A stretch of DNA of 64,000 nt from Pseudomonas sp. 5P_3.1_Bac2 (GTDB lineage Bacteria > Pseudomonadota > Gammaproteobacteria > Pseudomonadales > Pseudomonadaceae): NCBI RefSeq assembly GCF_025465995.1, contig NZ_JANLNY010000004.1, positions 186,001 to 250,000 on the forward strand, written 5' to 3'. A model generated the notes under the pieces. That model was given only the letters and a program-made list of their open reading frames with translations. It was not told where the DNA came from and did not search any database. Both the position numbers and the translations under genes were made by a program. The first letter of the stretch is position 1, and each line of letters opens with the position of its first letter. Shown here one piece after another: positions 46,913-56,626 of the stretch.

Positions 46913-47695
46913 CTACTCGGCGATCTTCAGCAAGCGCGACTCGTGATACACGTAGCGCACCTTCTCATACTCAAATGGCGAGTTAAGTTGGCCGTAGCGG
47001 AAGTTCACGGTCGAGCGGGTGTTGATGATTTCCAGCAGGGTCAGCTCAGGATGATCTTCGCGGGTGTCGGCCACATCCAGCCAGTTGATCTGATCCTGGG
47101 CCACATAGTCGAACACCATGCCGCCGGTATCGCGCAGGTTCGATGGGCCCAACAGCGGTAGCACCATGTAGGGCCCGCTGGGCACGCCGTAATAGCCTAA
47201 GGTCTGGCCAAAGTCTTCACTTTGTTTATGCAGGCCCATCAGGGTCGCCGGGTCCCAGATGCCGCCGACACCGATGATGGTGTTAAACATCAGTCGCGCG
47301 GTGGTCTCCATGCTGCGCTGCAGCTTAAGTTGCAGCACGCTGTTAAGCAGAGTGGTCACATCCCCCAGGTTACTGAAGAAGTTACTCACTCCGGTCTGTA
47401 CCAGATTGGGGGTGATATAGCGGTAGCCGTCGACTATCGGTAAGAACACCCACTCATCGAAGCGGTAGTTGAAATGGTAGACGCTGCGGTTCCATGACTC
47501 CCAAGGGTCGTAGATGTTGAGCGCGTTAAGGGTGGCGCGCTCAAACTCAAGCTGATCTAAGCCCGGGTTAAATTGCAGCTGCTGCAAGGGGTTTTTAAAG
47601 CCGTCGCTGTCAATCGTGCTGACGCTGTCAGCCATGGCAAAGTTGCAGCTCAGGGCGCTGGCGAGCAGGGCGGTAAGAAGAAAAGGCTTAGCCAC
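46913..47695 (-). CDS. MlaA/VacJ family outer-membrane lipid-asymmetry protein
   Basis: A 260-residue VacJ-family protein ('YDPWESWNRSVYHFNYRFDEWVFLPIVDGYRYITPNLVQTGVSNFFSNLGDVTTLLNSVLQLK', 'FGQTLGYYGVPSGPYMVLPLLGPSNLRDTGG'). MlaA removes misplaced phospholipids from the outer leaflet of the outer membrane. The signal region 'LLASALSCNFAMADS' has only a weak lipobox (A-L-S-C) and a possible ordinary cleavage site after AMA, so lipidation is uncertain. Its start overlaps the upstream hydrolase by 8 bases. Confidence 0.88.
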   Translation of the reverse strand: MAKPFLLTALLASALSCNFAMADSVSTIDSDGFKNPLQQLQFNPGLDQLEFERATLNALNIYDPWESWNRSVYHFNYRFDEWVFLPIVDGYRYITPNLVQTGVSNFFSNLGDVTTLLNSVLQLKLQRSMETTARLMFNTIIGVGGIWDPATLMGLHKQSEDFGQTLGYYGVPSGPYMVLPLLGPSNLRDTGGMVFDYVAQDQINWLDVADTREDHPELTLLEIINTRSTVNFRYGQLNSPFEYEKVRYVYHESRLLKIAE

Positions 47696-48986
47696 GGAAG
47701 AACTCCAGCATGGCGTCGCTATTGACGCGGTAGTTGAGGTTGCCGCAATGGCCGCCGTAAGGATAAACCGTCAAGCGTTCACCGAAGGTACGGCGTAAGT
47801 AACCCAAGTCGCCTGGGCCGAGAATTACGTCGTCGGCGTTGTGCATAACGGCGATTTTGCTGCTGTTTTTCAGGTAGTCGGTCAGGGCGTACAGGCTGAC
47901 TTGATCGATCAGTTGGGCCAGGCTGTTGCCGCCTGTGCGGGCTCGCCACATAGGGATTAACTGCTCGGTGATGTAGCAATCAAAGTCGCACTGCAACGCC
48001 TCTTTAAAGAACGGAGTGAGGCTGGTGCTATCGGTAATCGGCTCACCTACCGGGGTAATCAGACCGCGGCGATTGATCAGGTCAGAGGTGAAGACGATGT
48101 CCGCCGAAGAGAAGCGAAATGACGCGCCAATCAACATGGCCAACTGTTCGTTGGTGAGATGTTGATTGGAGTTCTGGAAGTCATAGAGCAGGGCATCGTT
48201 AATATCGACATAACCTTTTTCCCGGAAGTAGCGAGTTAACTTGGCTAAGACCAGATCATAAAAGGTGGTGGTGTCGTTAATGCCGGTGACTTGAGTTTGT
48301 ACCAAACGGTCGAGGTTGCTGATCGAGGTGTACAGATTGACCGGCGGGTTGAGCAGCAATACACGCTTAAACTCAAAGCTGCGCTTGGTTTCATCCAAGT
48401 GGCTGACAAAGGCCGCATTCAAGGCGCCCAAGCTATAACCGACCAAGTTGAAGTCGGTAACTTCGAGGTCGGCTTGTTGCGCCCGCACGGCCTGCATGGC
48501 CCGGTAGAGATCAGCCGCGTCGTCTTCGCTGATGCCGGGTGTGGCTAAGCGCGAGGTCGAAGCCATAAAGTCATAGCTGGTCGGCGAAGAAAGCTGTACT
48601 ACATGGTAGCCGGCCGAGTAGAACAGCTTTTTGAGGAACTCCGGGGTGCTGCCCGAGTAGTGTGCGCCGGTGCCGGCGATAATAAACATCAGTGGCGCCG
48701 GACCAGACTGCTTAGCCAGTCGATAGTGCATCTTAGTGACCGGCCAGAAGTTGCTCGGTAACTCGAATTCGCGCTCGGGACGTAGTCTGACTGAATAGTC
48801 ACTTTGCTCAATGTCGCTGTCGGCCGGTAATTTCGGGCGTAGCTCCGGTGGAGTAGTGGCAATGGTGGCTTCAAAGGCATTGTGCAGCGGATAGCCGTAG
48901 CTTTCGGCGTCAATATCTTTAGCCTGTGCGGGCAATACCACTGCCAGGCAGCCAATTAGGGCAAGTAAGCTATACAAGTGCGGCAT
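47688..48986 (-). CDS. exported alpha/beta hydrolase-fold protein
   Basis: A 432-residue protein with a cleavable signal peptide ('LLALIGCLAVVLPAQA') and an alpha/beta-hydrolase fold. The nucleophile elbow is 'LVGYSLGALNAAF' (GYSLG), the oxyanion region 'MFIIAGTGAHYSGS', and a candidate catalytic histidine lies in 'YPYGGHCGNL' with an Asp in 'HNADDVILGPGD'. It is translationally coupled to the MlaA gene, which suggests a role in envelope lipids, possibly as a lipase or esterase. This is inference. Confidence 0.8.
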   Translation of the reverse strand: MPHLYSLLALIGCLAVVLPAQAKDIDAESYGYPLHNAFEATIATTPPELRPKLPADSDIEQSDYSVRLRPEREFELPSNFWPVTKMHYRLAKQSGPAPLMFIIAGTGAHYSGSTPEFLKKLFYSAGYHVVQLSSPTSYDFMASTSRLATPGISEDDAADLYRAMQAVRAQQADLEVTDFNLVGYSLGALNAAFVSHLDETKRSFEFKRVLLLNPPVNLYTSISNLDRLVQTQVTGINDTTTFYDLVLAKLTRYFREKGYVDINDALLYDFQNSNQHLTNEQLAMLIGASFRFSSADIVFTSDLINRRGLITPVGEPITDSTSLTPFFKEALQCDFDCYITEQLIPMWRARTGGNSLAQLIDQVSLYALTDYLKNSSKIAVMHNADDVILGPGDLGYLRRTFGERLTVYPYGGHCGNLNYRVNSDAMLEFFRG

Positions 48987-49316
48987 GGCTAAGTCTCTTA
49001 AGAACTATGGCGTAGCTGATCATTCGGCGCGTTTCAGACCACAGAAGGCGGCTTAAGTGCGCGGCAAGGTGTTTCTAACAGCTTGGGGCCACTTAACTTG
49101 GCAGGGCTTAACTATTAAACAGAGAATCTGCCTATACATATGTCAGCGCTGCAGTTAACGCAGTGTAGTTGTTATTGCCGGATGTTATTCGCCACGCAGC
49201 GGTTTATTCTAGTCCGCCCTTGTCTAGGCGTAGCTAGCCCGCGAGAGGCTTTGTGGCCGCTGCTTATTGGGCAGTTGTGCTGTGTGTGCAATATCCATTG
49301 ATCAATTGAGTCAGCC
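48987..49316. other. 330-bp intergenic region
   Basis: It lies between divergent genes (exported hydrolase and a small membrane protein) and must contain both promoters. I see no gene, RNA or strong repeat in it. Confidence 0.4.
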
Positions 49317-49685
49317 ATGTCGCGTACCACTTCCCTGTTAATGTTGCTAGTTGCCACTGCCTTGTGTGTGGCCGTCAGCTTTGCTTTGCGCTACCAGTTG
49401 ATGGAGAACGATCACTGGGTGGCTGTATGTGTAGCACAGCCTGAGCATCTTGGCTGCCAGGTGCGCGCAACTTTAGGCTGGTTAATTCATTTTCGCGTAT
49501 TAGCGCTGGGGGCTTTGGCGTTGGCGCTGCTGGCCTTTGTGCTGCCAGGCGTGTGGGGCAAACGCTTGGCCGTGCCGGCGCTATTGCTGGGTTTGCCAAG
49601 CCTGTTGTTATACAGCGCCAGCCTCGCGGTATTTAGCGTGGTGCTGGCGCTGCTGCGGTTAGTACGGGCCGAGCGCTTAAGCTGA
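49317..49685 (+). CDS. small membrane protein of unknown function
   Basis: A 122-residue protein with about four hydrophobic segments ('SLLMLLVATALCVAVSFAL', 'VLALGALALALLAFVLPG', 'VPALLLGLPSLLLYSASLAVFSVVLALL') and two cysteines in the first loop (VCVAQPEHLGC). I do not recognise the family. The last 9 bases overlap the end of the convergent GH17 gene. Confidence 0.7.
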   Translation: MSRTTSLLMLLVATALCVAVSFALRYQLMENDHWVAVCVAQPEHLGCQVRATLGWLIHFRVLALGALALALLAFVLPGVWGKRLAVPALLLGLPSLLLYSASLAVFSVVLALLRLVRAERLS

Positions 49686-51227
49686 GCGCTTGCTTAGGCG
49701 CAGGCTGCGTAGCACGGCCACGACTAATAGGGCGCAGGTCAGCGCCCAGCCAATGGCTTGCAGGTTGCTGAGGGTTTCCTCATAGAGTTGCGGCAGCAAA
49801 CCTACGCCGATCAGTACGCCGAGCAGGGTAAGTTCGCGCCGATAGCCACTGACCGGATGGCACAGGTAAACCACGGCTGGTAACAGCAAGGCGGCGCTGG
49901 GGAAACTGCGATAACGCGCATCGACCACCAGCGCTAGCATCATTACCGCGCCAGCGAAGGCACTTAGCAGCAGCCACAGTGCACTTTTGCCACTGAGCCA
50001 AGCGCTCGCTCGTTGGCGCCAGCCGCTAGGTTGTGTAAGCAGCAGGGCGGCATGGGCAAGGATCAACAGGTTGAGCAGTAGCAGTGCGGCGGCCCATAGC
50101 CATTCGCCGAGGTAGCGGCTGGTCACCCAGGTCAACTCGCTAAACAACATGATGCTGCCCGCACCGAGACCTGCTAGCAGCGGCAGCAGCCAAGCATGTT
50201 TAGTTGAACGCGGACGTCCGCCAAGCAGCAAGGTGGCGGCAAACAGCACAGCGCTGGCGCCCAGCCACAGCGGCCAGTGCGGCAGGTTGGATACCGGCCC
50301 GGCGAGGATCGACTTGTCCTGCCGATCAGCATCATACAAGCCCCAGTAGCCGCCAACTGCGCCCTCGCTGATGCGTTTCCACGGCTGGTCAAAGGCTTCG
50401 ATCAGGTTGTAACGCCAACCGTGTTGCTCGGCCATGGCGACAAAACCGCGAATAAAGGTGGCCTGGTTGACGAGGCTGGGCACCGCGGTTTCGCGTTGGC
50501 GGCCCTCGCTGGGCCAGCCGGTCTCGCCGATCAGAATATCTTTGGGGGCGAAGTCACGACCAAAGCGTTCGCGCACTTTCGCTACCTGAGCCAGCGCCTG
50601 TTCAATCCCGGCCGGATTGTCCTCCCAATAGGGCAGCAGGTGGATGGTAATAAAGTCCACGGCCGGTGCGATTTCCGGGTGTTTAAGCCAGAACTCCCAC
50701 ACATCGGCATAGGTCACTGGCTGTTGGATTTGTGTTTTGACCTGATCGATCAGGCTCACCAACTGCTGCGCGGTGACTTCTTTGCGCAGCAAGGCCTCGT
50801 TGCCAACGATCACCGCTTGAATCACATCGGGGTAAGCGTTGGCGATCTTGATCGCATTGTTCACTTCAATCTGAGTGTCCGCAGCACTGCGGCTGACCCA
50901 GGCGCCGACCATCAACTTCAAGCCATATTTACGAGCCAGCTGCGGCAATTGCTCAAGGCCGGTCACCGAGTAGGTGCGCAGGCACTCGAAGCGCTGCGAG
51001 AGCAGGGCCAGATCGGCGTCCATCTGTTCAGGGCGGATTTGCAAGGGCTGATCAAAGGGCGACTGATCTTTGCCGAAGGGCGTGTACGACGCGCACTGCA
51101 ACTTGTGCGTAGGCGTAGCGGCATCGGCCAACTGCACAGGACGACCGATTGCGTACCACAGCGCCGTCAGCGCAAGCAGGCTAATTAAACAGGCAAACAG
51201 ATAAGCAACGTGGCGAGTGGCGGGCAT
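49677..51227 (-). CDS. membrane-anchored GH17-family glycosidase/transglucosylase
   Basis: A 516-residue protein: N-terminal membrane anchor, periplasmic glycoside hydrolase family 17 domain (about residues 40-300) and a C-terminal region with about seven or eight transmembrane helices. The two catalytic glutamates are visible in 'AVIVGNEALLRKE' (acid/base) and 'ILIGETGWPSEGR' (nucleophile). Related Pseudomonas proteins act on beta-1,3-glucans or periplasmic cyclic glucans. No glycosyltransferase domain (as in NdvB) is fused here. Confidence 0.85.
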   Translation of the reverse strand: MPATRHVAYLFACLISLLALTALWYAIGRPVQLADAATPTHKLQCASYTPFGKDQSPFDQPLQIRPEQMDADLALLSQRFECLRTYSVTGLEQLPQLARKYGLKLMVGAWVSRSAADTQIEVNNAIKIANAYPDVIQAVIVGNEALLRKEVTAQQLVSLIDQVKTQIQQPVTYADVWEFWLKHPEIAPAVDFITIHLLPYWEDNPAGIEQALAQVAKVRERFGRDFAPKDILIGETGWPSEGRQRETAVPSLVNQATFIRGFVAMAEQHGWRYNLIEAFDQPWKRISEGAVGGYWGLYDADRQDKSILAGPVSNLPHWPLWLGASAVLFAATLLLGGRPRSTKHAWLLPLLAGLGAGSIMLFSELTWVTSRYLGEWLWAAALLLLNLLILAHAALLLTQPSGWRQRASAWLSGKSALWLLLSAFAGAVMMLALVVDARYRSFPSAALLLPAVVYLCHPVSGYRRELTLLGVLIGVGLLPQLYEETLSNLQAIGWALTCALLVVAVLRSLRLSKRSA

Positions 51228-51320
51228 GATGGCGCAGGTCTGATGGCGAAGCTGCGCATCATAGCGGAATGTTTTAGGCCTCTGCTGGCTGTTTATAACA
51301 GCTTGTGTATGTCTGTCGTT

Positions 51321-51545
51321 TTAGGCCTGATGATGCAGCCAGGCGTGCTTGGGCATGGCCTCGGTCCGCGCATTGCGGCCTTCAATGCGCCGCCAGACTT
51401 TCTCGTGAAAGTAGAAGCCGACCGAATTACACAGCGGTTCGATGGCCGCGACCATGCTACTGGCCGCTACGCTGCCGGTCAGCGCGTAGGTCACACCGAA
51501 AGCGATGCAGAAGTGCATAACGGTGAAGGTCAGAGTCTTAAGCAT
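51321..51545 (-). CDS. DUF2061 small membrane protein
   Basis: A 74-residue protein from the ATG at 51545 ('MLKTLTFTVMHFCIAFGVTYALTGSVAASSMVAAIEPLCNSVGFYFHEKVW'), with two membrane helices. The 'EPLCNSVGFYFHEKVW' end is characteristic of the DUF2061 family, whose function is unknown. Confidence 0.85.
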   Translation of the reverse strand: MLKTLTFTVMHFCIAFGVTYALTGSVAASSMVAAIEPLCNSVGFYFHEKVWRRIEGRNARTEAMPKHAWLHHQA

Positions 51546-51703
51546 GGCGCACCTCAATGCGGTGTTTTGTGGGCTTGAAGTGAATGCTAGTGATTCTCGT
51601 TTAATTGATAAAATATTGGATGTTTATCTATCCGATAGATTTATTAGATGTCGTCGGGTCTGTCAGTTGATAACCCACCATTGATTACGAGGCGTGGCCT
51701 GTT

Positions 51704-51736
51704 CCGGATTACGGCCGCTGCGCGGGCTAATCCAGG
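51704..51736. repeat. REP-like hairpin, type B copy 1
   Basis: Arms CCGGATTA / TAATCCAGG around a GC-rich inner stem, the same two-step layout as type A. Further copies at 51880-51912 and 52061-52093. Confidence 0.8.
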
Positions 51737-51823
51737 CTACGGGAGTTACAGGCAATAAAATCCGGGCTAATGACCGGTTTTTTGAATTTGGTTTGGCGCT
51801 GGACTCGATGGCGCAGACCGTAA

Positions 51824-51855
51824 GGTGGGTTAGCCGCGTAGCGGCGTAACCCACC
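51824..51855. repeat. REP-like hairpin, type A copy 1
   Basis: Arms GGTGGGTTA / TAACCCACC enclosing a second small stem (GCCGC/GCGGC, loop GTA). Second full copy at 52005-52036; a right-arm remnant at 51671. Confidence 0.85.
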
Positions 51856-51879
51856 ATCGGTTTTGAGGCGTGGCCTATC

Positions 51880-51912
51880 CCGGATTACATCCGCTGCGCG
51901 GGCTAATCCAGG
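51880..51912. repeat. REP-like hairpin, type B copy 2
   Basis: CCGGATTA / TAATCCAGG arms; the inner stem is partly decayed (ATCCGC versus GCGGG). Confidence 0.8.
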
Positions 51913-52004
51913 CTACGGGTAGATTGCAGGTAATAAAAAACAGGCTTAAGTATCGGGGTTCTTGAATTTGGCCCGGTGCTTGGACTCGATGGCGCAGACC
52001 GTAA

Positions 52005-52036
52005 GGTGGGTTAGTCGCGTAGCGGCGTAACCCACC
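52005..52036. repeat. REP-like hairpin, type A copy 2
   Basis: The same GGTGGGTTA / TAACCCACC structure with one base change in the inner stem. Confidence 0.85.
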
Positions 52037-52060
52037 ATTGGTTTCAAGGCGCCGCATGTT

Positions 52061-52093
52061 CCGGATTACGCCCGCTGTGCGGGCTAATCCAGG
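52061..52093. repeat. REP-like hairpin, type B copy 3
   Basis: The best-preserved copy: CCGGATTA / TAATCCAGG with inner stem CCCGC-TGT-GCGGG. Confidence 0.8.
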
Positions 52094-52114
52094 CTACGGT
52101 AAGTTGCAGGCAAT

Positions 52115-52145
52115 AAAAAACCCGGCCTTAAGGACCGGGTTTTTG
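52115..52145 (-). terminator. terminator of tRNA-Asn
   Basis: On the minus strand AAAACCCGG and CCGGGTTTT form a hairpin with a short loop, followed by TTTTTTATT. Decayed copies of the same structure appear in the two upstream repeat units near 51756-51783 and 51935-51963. Confidence 0.8.
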
Positions 52146-52149
52146 AATT

Positions 52150-52225
52150 TGGCTCCGCGACCTGGACTCGAACCAGGGACCCAATGATTAACAGTCATTT
52201 GCTCTACCGACTGAGCTATCGCGGA
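52150..52225 (-). tRNA. tRNA-Asn (GTT)
   Basis: A 76-nt cloverleaf read on the minus strand: acceptor TCCGCGA pairs with TCGCGGA, D-loop AGCTCAGTCGGTAGAGC, anticodon loop CTGTTAA (GTT), T-loop GGTTCGAGTCC, and encoded CCA end (52150-52152). Confidence 0.97.
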
Positions 52226-52237
52226 ACAACGATGCGT

Positions 52238-52265
52238 ATCCTACTGATTCAAAAGGGGAAGTCAA
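52238..52265 (-). promoter_or_regulatory. sigma-70 promoter of tRNA-Asn
   Basis: Minus-strand TTGACT (52260-52265), 16-base spacer, TAGGAT (52238-52243), about 13 bases before the tRNA 5' end. The -35 lies inside the terminator hairpin of the aminotransferase gene. Confidence 0.75.
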
Positions 52266-52282
52266 GCCTGCTTGGCTTCCCC
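52251..52282 (-). terminator. terminator of the aromatic aminotransferase gene
   Basis: Minus strand GGGGAAGCCAAGC / GCTTGACTTCCCC with one mismatch (52255-52282), then TTTT. It starts 13 bases after the aminotransferase stop. Confidence 0.82.
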
Positions 52283-52295
52283 CTTAAAGCAAAAA

Positions 52296-53492
52296 TCAGA
52301 GGACCTTGGCGATCGCCTGAGTCACTGCCGGCAGGTTGTGCTGGTTGAGCGCGGCTACGCAGATGCGTCCGGTGCTCACCGCATAAATGCCGAACTCATT
52401 TTTCAGGCGCTCGACCTGCTCGGCAGTGAGGCCCGAGTAGGAGAACATGCCACGCTGTTGGGCGACGAAGCTGAAATCACGCTTGTCGGTCAGGCTGGCC
52501 AGTTGCTCAACCATGGCCAGGCGCATGCTGCGAATACGATCGCGCATGCCGGCCAGCTCTTCTTCCCACAGTGCGCGCAGCTCAGGGCTGTTCAATACGC
52601 TGGCGACGACGGTGGCGCCGTGGGTCGGTGGGTTGGAGTAGTTGGTGCGGATTACACGTTTGGCTTGCGACAGCACGCGGCCGGCTTCGTCTTTATCACC
52701 GGTGACGATGGTCAGGGCGCCAACGCGCTCGCCGTACAGCGAGAAGGATTTGGAGAAGGAGCTGGAGACGAAGAACGGCAGGCCCGACTCGGCGAACAGG
52801 CGCACGGCTAAGGCGTCTTCGTCGATGCCGGCGCCAAAGCCTTGGTAGGCGATGTCGAGGAACGGCACATGCTCGCGCTCACGCAGCACTTCCAGCACGG
52901 CTTGCCAGTCTTCCAGCGCCAGGTCGACGCCGGTTGGGTTATGGCAGCAGGCGTGCAGCACGACGATCGAGCGCGCGGGCAGGTTGCGCAGATCTTCAAG
53001 CATGCCGGCACGGTTCACGCCATGGCTGGCGGCATCGTAGTAGCGGTAGTTCTGTACGTTAAAGCCGGCGGACTCAAACAGCGCACGGTGGTTTTCCCAG
53101 CTCGGGTCGCTGATGGCCACGGTGGCATTGGGCAGCAGACGCTTGAGGAAATCGGCGCCGGTTTTCAGTGCGCCAGTACCGCCCACCGCTTGAGTAGTGA
53201 TCACGCGGCCAGTGCTGAGCAGTTCGGCATTGGCGCCAAACAGCAGCTTTTGCACGGCGTTGTCGTAGGCAGCGATACCTTCGATCGGCAAGTAGCCGCG
53301 CGGAGCATGGGCTTCGATGCGGGCTTTCTCGGCTTCAGCAACAGCGCGCAGCAGGGGAATGCGGCCTTCTTCGTTGTAATAAACACCCACGCCCAAGTTG
53401 ACCTTGGTGGCTCGGGTATCGGCGTTGAAAGCTTCATTAAGGCCCAGGATCGGGTCGCGCGGAGCCATTTCGACAGCGGAGAACAGACTCAT
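52296..53492 (-). CDS. aromatic amino acid aminotransferase
   Basis: A 398-residue PLP-dependent class I aminotransferase of the AspC/TyrB group: 'MSLFSAVEMAPRDPILGLNEAFNADTRATKVNLGVGVYYNEEGRIPLL', the PLP-lysine region 'SSSFSKSFSLYGERVGALTIV' and the substrate-binding Arg region 'GRICVAALNQHNLP'. It interconverts aromatic amino acids (and aspartate) with their keto acids. The frame is open upstream, but the ATG at 53492 matches family length. TyrB/PhhC versus AspC cannot be settled by eye. Confidence 0.92.
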   Translation of the reverse strand: MSLFSAVEMAPRDPILGLNEAFNADTRATKVNLGVGVYYNEEGRIPLLRAVAEAEKARIEAHAPRGYLPIEGIAAYDNAVQKLLFGANAELLSTGRVITTQAVGGTGALKTGADFLKRLLPNATVAISDPSWENHRALFESAGFNVQNYRYYDAASHGVNRAGMLEDLRNLPARSIVVLHACCHNPTGVDLALEDWQAVLEVLREREHVPFLDIAYQGFGAGIDEDALAVRLFAESGLPFFVSSSFSKSFSLYGERVGALTIVTGDKDEAGRVLSQAKRVIRTNYSNPPTHGATVVASVLNSPELRALWEEELAGMRDRIRSMRLAMVEQLASLTDKRDFSFVAQQRGMFSYSGLTAEQVERLKNEFGIYAVSTGRICVAALNQHNLPAVTQAIAKVL

Positions 53493-53666
53493 GGATACGG
53501 CAGCTCTAAATGAGAGGTTGAGTATCAGCAACAGCCATTAGGGCGTTGCGTAAGTGGCCCGGTAGTATACCGTTGCCTAACCTGTGTCGCGACAAGGAGA
53601 CGCAGGCATTTCATTGCTTTTGACGTAGTCTTTGCGCTCGCGTCACACCCGTTGCCGAGGTCCGTT

Positions 53667-55681
<2,015 letters not shown>

Positions 55682-55685
<4 letters not shown>

Positions 55686-56581
55686 CGCCGGCCAAAGATA
55701 ATCAACACCACGCCGAACAAGGTCACCATGCAGGCGAGCATGGCGGTCAGGCTCAGCTGCTCGCCCAGCAGCAGGTAACCGAGCAGCAGGGCGACTACGG
55801 GGTTAACAAAGGCGAAGGTCGACACCAGGCTCGGCCGCACTTCGCGCAGCAGCCAGAAGTAGGCCGGATACACGCCCAGGCTCACCGGCAAAATCAGATA
55901 GGCCAGCCACCACCACACGTGCGGGCTGAAGCTGGCCATGTCGAGCTGCGTCCAGTCGCCATGAAAGACTCCGGTCACTGCCAGAAACAGCGCGCCCAGC
56001 AGCATCTGCAAACTCAAACCCAACCAACTGGAGCGAAACGCCGGGCGCTGGCGCATCAGCCAGGCGCCGCAGGCCCAACACAGGGTGGCGCCGGCCACCA
56101 GCAAGCTGGCAAACCACTGCTGCCAGGTGGAATCGTGGCCCAAGCTGTTATTCATCAGCAGCACGATGCCGCCACAAGCCAGCGCCAGGCCGGCCACCAC
56201 CCACAGTGGCGGGCGCTCACCGAGCAGCCACTCCAGCGCCACACTCCACAGTGGCAAGGTGGTGTAGAGCATGGCCAGCATGCCGGTGGGCAAATACTGG
56301 TTGGCGTAGATCACCGCGCCTTGGCCCACGGCAATCAAGGAGAAACTGCCGATCAGGATGCCACCGAAGTCGCTGCGCTGGATGCGGAACTGGCCGCTGG
56401 CGATCACCCATAGCAAGGCCAGCAAGCCGGCAATGGCAAAGCGCAGGGTGCCGATAATAAAGGGCGGTACTTCGCGAAGCAGGAAGTGGTTGGCTAGGTA
56501 GGTGGTGCCCCAGCCGATATAGATGGTGGCAAATGCAACAATCAGCAGCACATTACGCAAGCGCGAAGAACCAGAAACCAT
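55682..56581 (-). CDS. EamA/DMT-superfamily transporter (YedA-like)
   Basis: A 299-residue protein with ten hydrophobic segments forming two EamA repeats ('[38 protein letters not shown]' and '[43 protein letters not shown]'). Family members export metabolites such as amino acids. The substrate is unknown. Its stop overlaps the uvrB stop. Confidence 0.9.
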
Positions 56582-56626
56582 GATGAACCTGAGGGGCTGC
56601 TGCGCCGGTGGGCGGCGCAGGGGAGA

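Larger units (their letters stand above)
51671..52171. repeat. decayed tandem array of about 180-bp units ending in the tRNA-Asn 3' end
   Basis: The GAATTTGG anchor recurs at 51784, 51964 and 52145, spaced 180 and 181 bases. Each unit has a hairpin with TAACCCACC arms, a second hairpin with CCGGATTA arms, a terminator-like stretch and a stump resembling the tRNA 3' end (TGGACTCGA shared with the real T-arm). The last unit runs into the intact tRNA gene. The first unit lacks the left arm of its first hairpin. Confidence 0.9.

Noticed and set aside
51663..52057. Small open frames in the repeat array
   Set aside because: They are near-identical translations of the repeat itself, created by the tandem units, without ribosome sites.
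51671..52145. CRISPR array
   Set aside because: The repeat period is about 180 bp and the units are similar throughout with no unique spacers; no cas genes are present.
51671..52225. Integrated genomic island at tRNA-Asn
   Set aside because: tRNA-end copies are only 180 bp apart with no integrase or cargo between; at most a remnant.
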